This document shows, piece by piece, positions 7,446 to 8,540 of a DNA stretch of 8,540 nucleotides; within the stretch, counting starts at the first letter, position 1; every line of letters begins with the position of its first letter. The DNA lies in assembly GCA_030620935.1 (NCBI GenBank), contig JAUXIP010000066.1, positions 1 through 8,540 on the forward strand. Direction: 5' to 3'. The notes beneath the pieces were generated by a model. The model searched no databases, was not told where the DNA came from, and saw only the letters and a list, made by a program, of their open reading frames with translations. The translations under genes and the position numbers were made by a program. The stretch is from Deltaproteobacteria bacterium. GTDB lineage: Bacteria; Desulfobacterota_B; Binatia; UBA9968.

Positions 7446-7689
7446 GCACCGCGCCTTCTTCAGATCACACACGCATGGCGCAGCAACCGTCCCTTCGGCT
7501 GCCTTCGTCCCGAGCTCAGGCCGAGGGGAGCTCAGGTCGATGCCTTATCGGCAGATCTGGGGCAGTCCCGGTCAAGTTGACTTAATACCTTGATATCGGA
7601 TACTGTCCCCCTTCCTAAGGGATCTGAACAAGCCGGCAATTGCGGCATTGATCGCTTCGTTCGGCACCGCTTAGGCGGTTGGAGAAACT
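7446..7689. other. Intergenic spacer with small hairpins and a short direct repeat
   Basis: The 244 bases contain no credible gene. Visible structure: the 9-base direct repeat GAGCTCAGG at 7512-7520 and 7528-7536, and three small stems listed separately or in the findings (7609-7621, 7632-7646, 7666-7679). None is followed by a T-run, so no rho-independent terminator for mgtE can be named. The promoter of the downstream gene should lie here but could not be assigned. Confidence 0.55.
7666..7679 (+). promoter_or_regulatory. Hairpin abutting the ribosome binding site of the downstream gene
   Basis: ACCGC-TTAG-GCGGT forms a perfect five-pair, GC-rich stem with a tetraloop. It ends two bases before GGAG (7681-7684), the ribosome binding site of the gene starting at 7690. 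In the mRNA it could modulate ribosome access or protect the 5' end. It could equally be a chance palindrome. Confidence 0.35.
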
Positions 7690-8280
7690 ATGCGGAACAC
7701 CTCTTTTCTATTGGTTCTTTTTTTCTTCGGTTCTGCGACAGCACAAAATTTATCGGCACAAGATAACCGTCCCGATCAAGTGAGAAAATTTCTCCTTTGT
7801 GATACCGAGGCTTTCATGGCACTTCACATGGCCCGCAGCTACTTTTTAGACCAAAAGGATAAGGACCAAGTAATAGCTACTTTTGTGAAGCGCGAGCATG
7901 ATCTAAAGCTTGCGCACGAGCTTTTTCAGAAGGTGGACTCTGATGAGATTAAACACTACGCCGATTTCGCTGTCCACAAGCTGTATGCATGCGCCAGCCG
8001 ACAAGGTTTTGAAGTCGGTAAGCCGCGCGGGATTGCGCGTCTTTGCTTCGCGCGTGTTGACATCCCTTTTTTCTTAGCTGTTTTAAAGAGTGACGGCATC
8101 GGCAAGAAATCTGCGATGACCAAAGTGGCAACTACACTCACAAATCGAGAGGTTTACCCGGAAGGCTTAATCCCTGTAGTGGCTGAAGCGATATACTCCT
8201 CCGCATCTCAAGAACAGACCAAGAAAACAATGGGAATCGTTTTTTGGTCCTGTCTAGATCGCAATAATCCGTCGAAATGA
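7690..8280 (+). CDS. Secreted four-cysteine hypothetical protein
   Basis: I do not recognise this 196-residue protein. It begins with a clear Sec signal peptide: one arginine, a hydrophobic core FLLVLFFFG at 6-14, then SATA with a likely signal peptidase I cut after A18. No lipobox cysteine is present, so a soluble periplasmic or exported protein of about 178 residues is expected. The mature part contains exactly four cysteines, C37, C101, C119 and C188, an even number compatible with two disulfides. Residues 30-104 look alpha-helical and charged, rich in K, D, E, H and Q. The segment 122-135 (RVDIPFFLAVLKSD) is hydrophobic but too short and charged for a membrane anchor. GGAG five bases before ATG 7690 supports the start. 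GC is lower than in the genes before it (29 of 60 bases in row 7801-7860; 30 of 60 in 8161-8220), which may mean separate history. No neighbour suggests a function. Confidence 0.75.
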   Translation: MRNTSFLLVLFFFGSATAQNLSAQDNRPDQVRKFLLCDTEAFMALHMARSYFLDQKDKDQVIATFVKREHDLKLAHELFQKVDSDEIKHYADFAVHKLYACASRQGFEVGKPRGIARLCFARVDIPFFLAVLKSDGIGKKSAMTKVATTLTNREVYPEGLIPVVAEAIYSSASQEQTKKTMGIVFWSCLDRNNPSK

Positions 8281-8520
8281 TGAACGCTGACCGATAATGT
8301 CGAAGGGTGTCAAAGAGGACATTGTTGACTAAGTTGAATTACAAATTTGTCTCAGAGCTTTTTGAAGCCTTATAGTCTCATGACATCATAAGAAATCTCG
8401 CCTGTCTTTCCATGTCCCTCCCTCATCAATAAATTGATCGCCCTTCATCGGAATAAGTCAAGCTAGCTCATCCCGACCCCTTCTTTACTTCGCTTTTGTT
8501 ACCTATCTTCCCGACCGGTC
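8281..8520. other. Terminal non-coding stretch
   Basis: I see no gene in these 240 bases on either strand. Visible elements are a perfect 6+2+6 palindrome at 8425-8438, a 10-base palindrome ACAAATTTGT at 8341-8350, and a GTCAA/TTGAC pair (8309-8313 and 8325-8329). No GC-rich stem with a T-run was found after the stop at 8280. Confidence 0.55.
8425..8438. repeat. Perfect AT-rich palindrome, possible operator
   Basis: ATCAAT-AA-ATTGAT is a perfect inverted repeat of six bases per arm around a two-base centre. The size suits a dimeric regulator's half-sites, but no promoter or gene start next to it can be shown inside the window. Confidence 0.3.
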
Positions 8521-8540
8521 ACTGTTTTGGGTTCGGCCCA

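Noticed and set aside
6944..7585. A 213-codon plus-strand frame overlapping the end of mgtE and the spacer
   Set aside because: It overlaps the conserved membrane domain of mgtE in another frame, is rich in R, S and G as out-of-frame translations are, and has no ribosome binding site.
8378..8413. An 11-codon minus-strand open frame behind a GGGAGGG sequence
   Set aside because: The purine-rich site is attractive, but the frame is tiny with no context or leader-peptide pattern. It is most likely chance.
1..8520. CRISPR array, insertion sequence, tRNA or rRNA
   Set aside because: No regularly spaced repeats, transposase motifs, terminal inverted repeats, or tRNA/rRNA-like sequences were seen on either strand.

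Overview
The window is ordinary chromosomal sequence of a Gram-negative-type bacterium with fairly high GC (short hand counts give 48-62% depending on the gene). A fused transaldolase/glucose-6-phosphate isomerase next to a 4-alpha-glucanotransferase and an ADP/UDP-glucose-type glycogen synthase fits a glycogen-storing environmental bacterium. A Nitrospira-like (Nitrospirota) origin is my best guess, from general gene content only. No rRNA or marker gene here can settle it.

Layout. Positions 1-1476 (minus strand) hold the first 492 codons of the fused transaldolase/phosphoglucose isomerase; its 3' end lies outside the window. Positions 1477-1794 are a mostly non-coding divergent spacer, with a 26-codon stretch that may be a gene relic. 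Four plus-strand reading frames follow in close order: a truncated, probably inactive C-terminal piece of a maltokinase (1795-2379), malQ (2385-4493), glgA (4562-6016) and an MgtE-family magnesium transporter gene (6078-7445). After a 244-base spacer with several small hairpins comes a lower-GC gene for an unrecognised secreted four-cysteine protein (7690-8280). Positions 8281-8520 show no gene.

How the genes work together. GlgA extends alpha-1,4-glucan from a nucleotide-sugar donor. MalQ rearranges or disproportionates malto-oligosaccharides. The Tal-Pgi fusion links the sugar-phosphate pool (fructose-6-P, glucose-6-P, pentose-phosphate intermediates) to glycogen precursors. The maltokinase relic sits 5 bases upstream of malQ. 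This suggests an ancestral treS-mak / malQ / glgA arrangement, in which trehalose-derived maltose was phosphorylated for GlgE, and whose upstream part has been lost here. MgtE is not obviously tied to glycogen metabolism but lies only 61 bases after glgA with a strong ribosome binding site.

I see no evidence for a new multi-gene system, CRISPR array, mobile element or RNA gene. The points most worth a second look are the maltokinase relic with its altered catalytic loop and the orphan secreted four-cysteine protein with its hairpin-rich leader.
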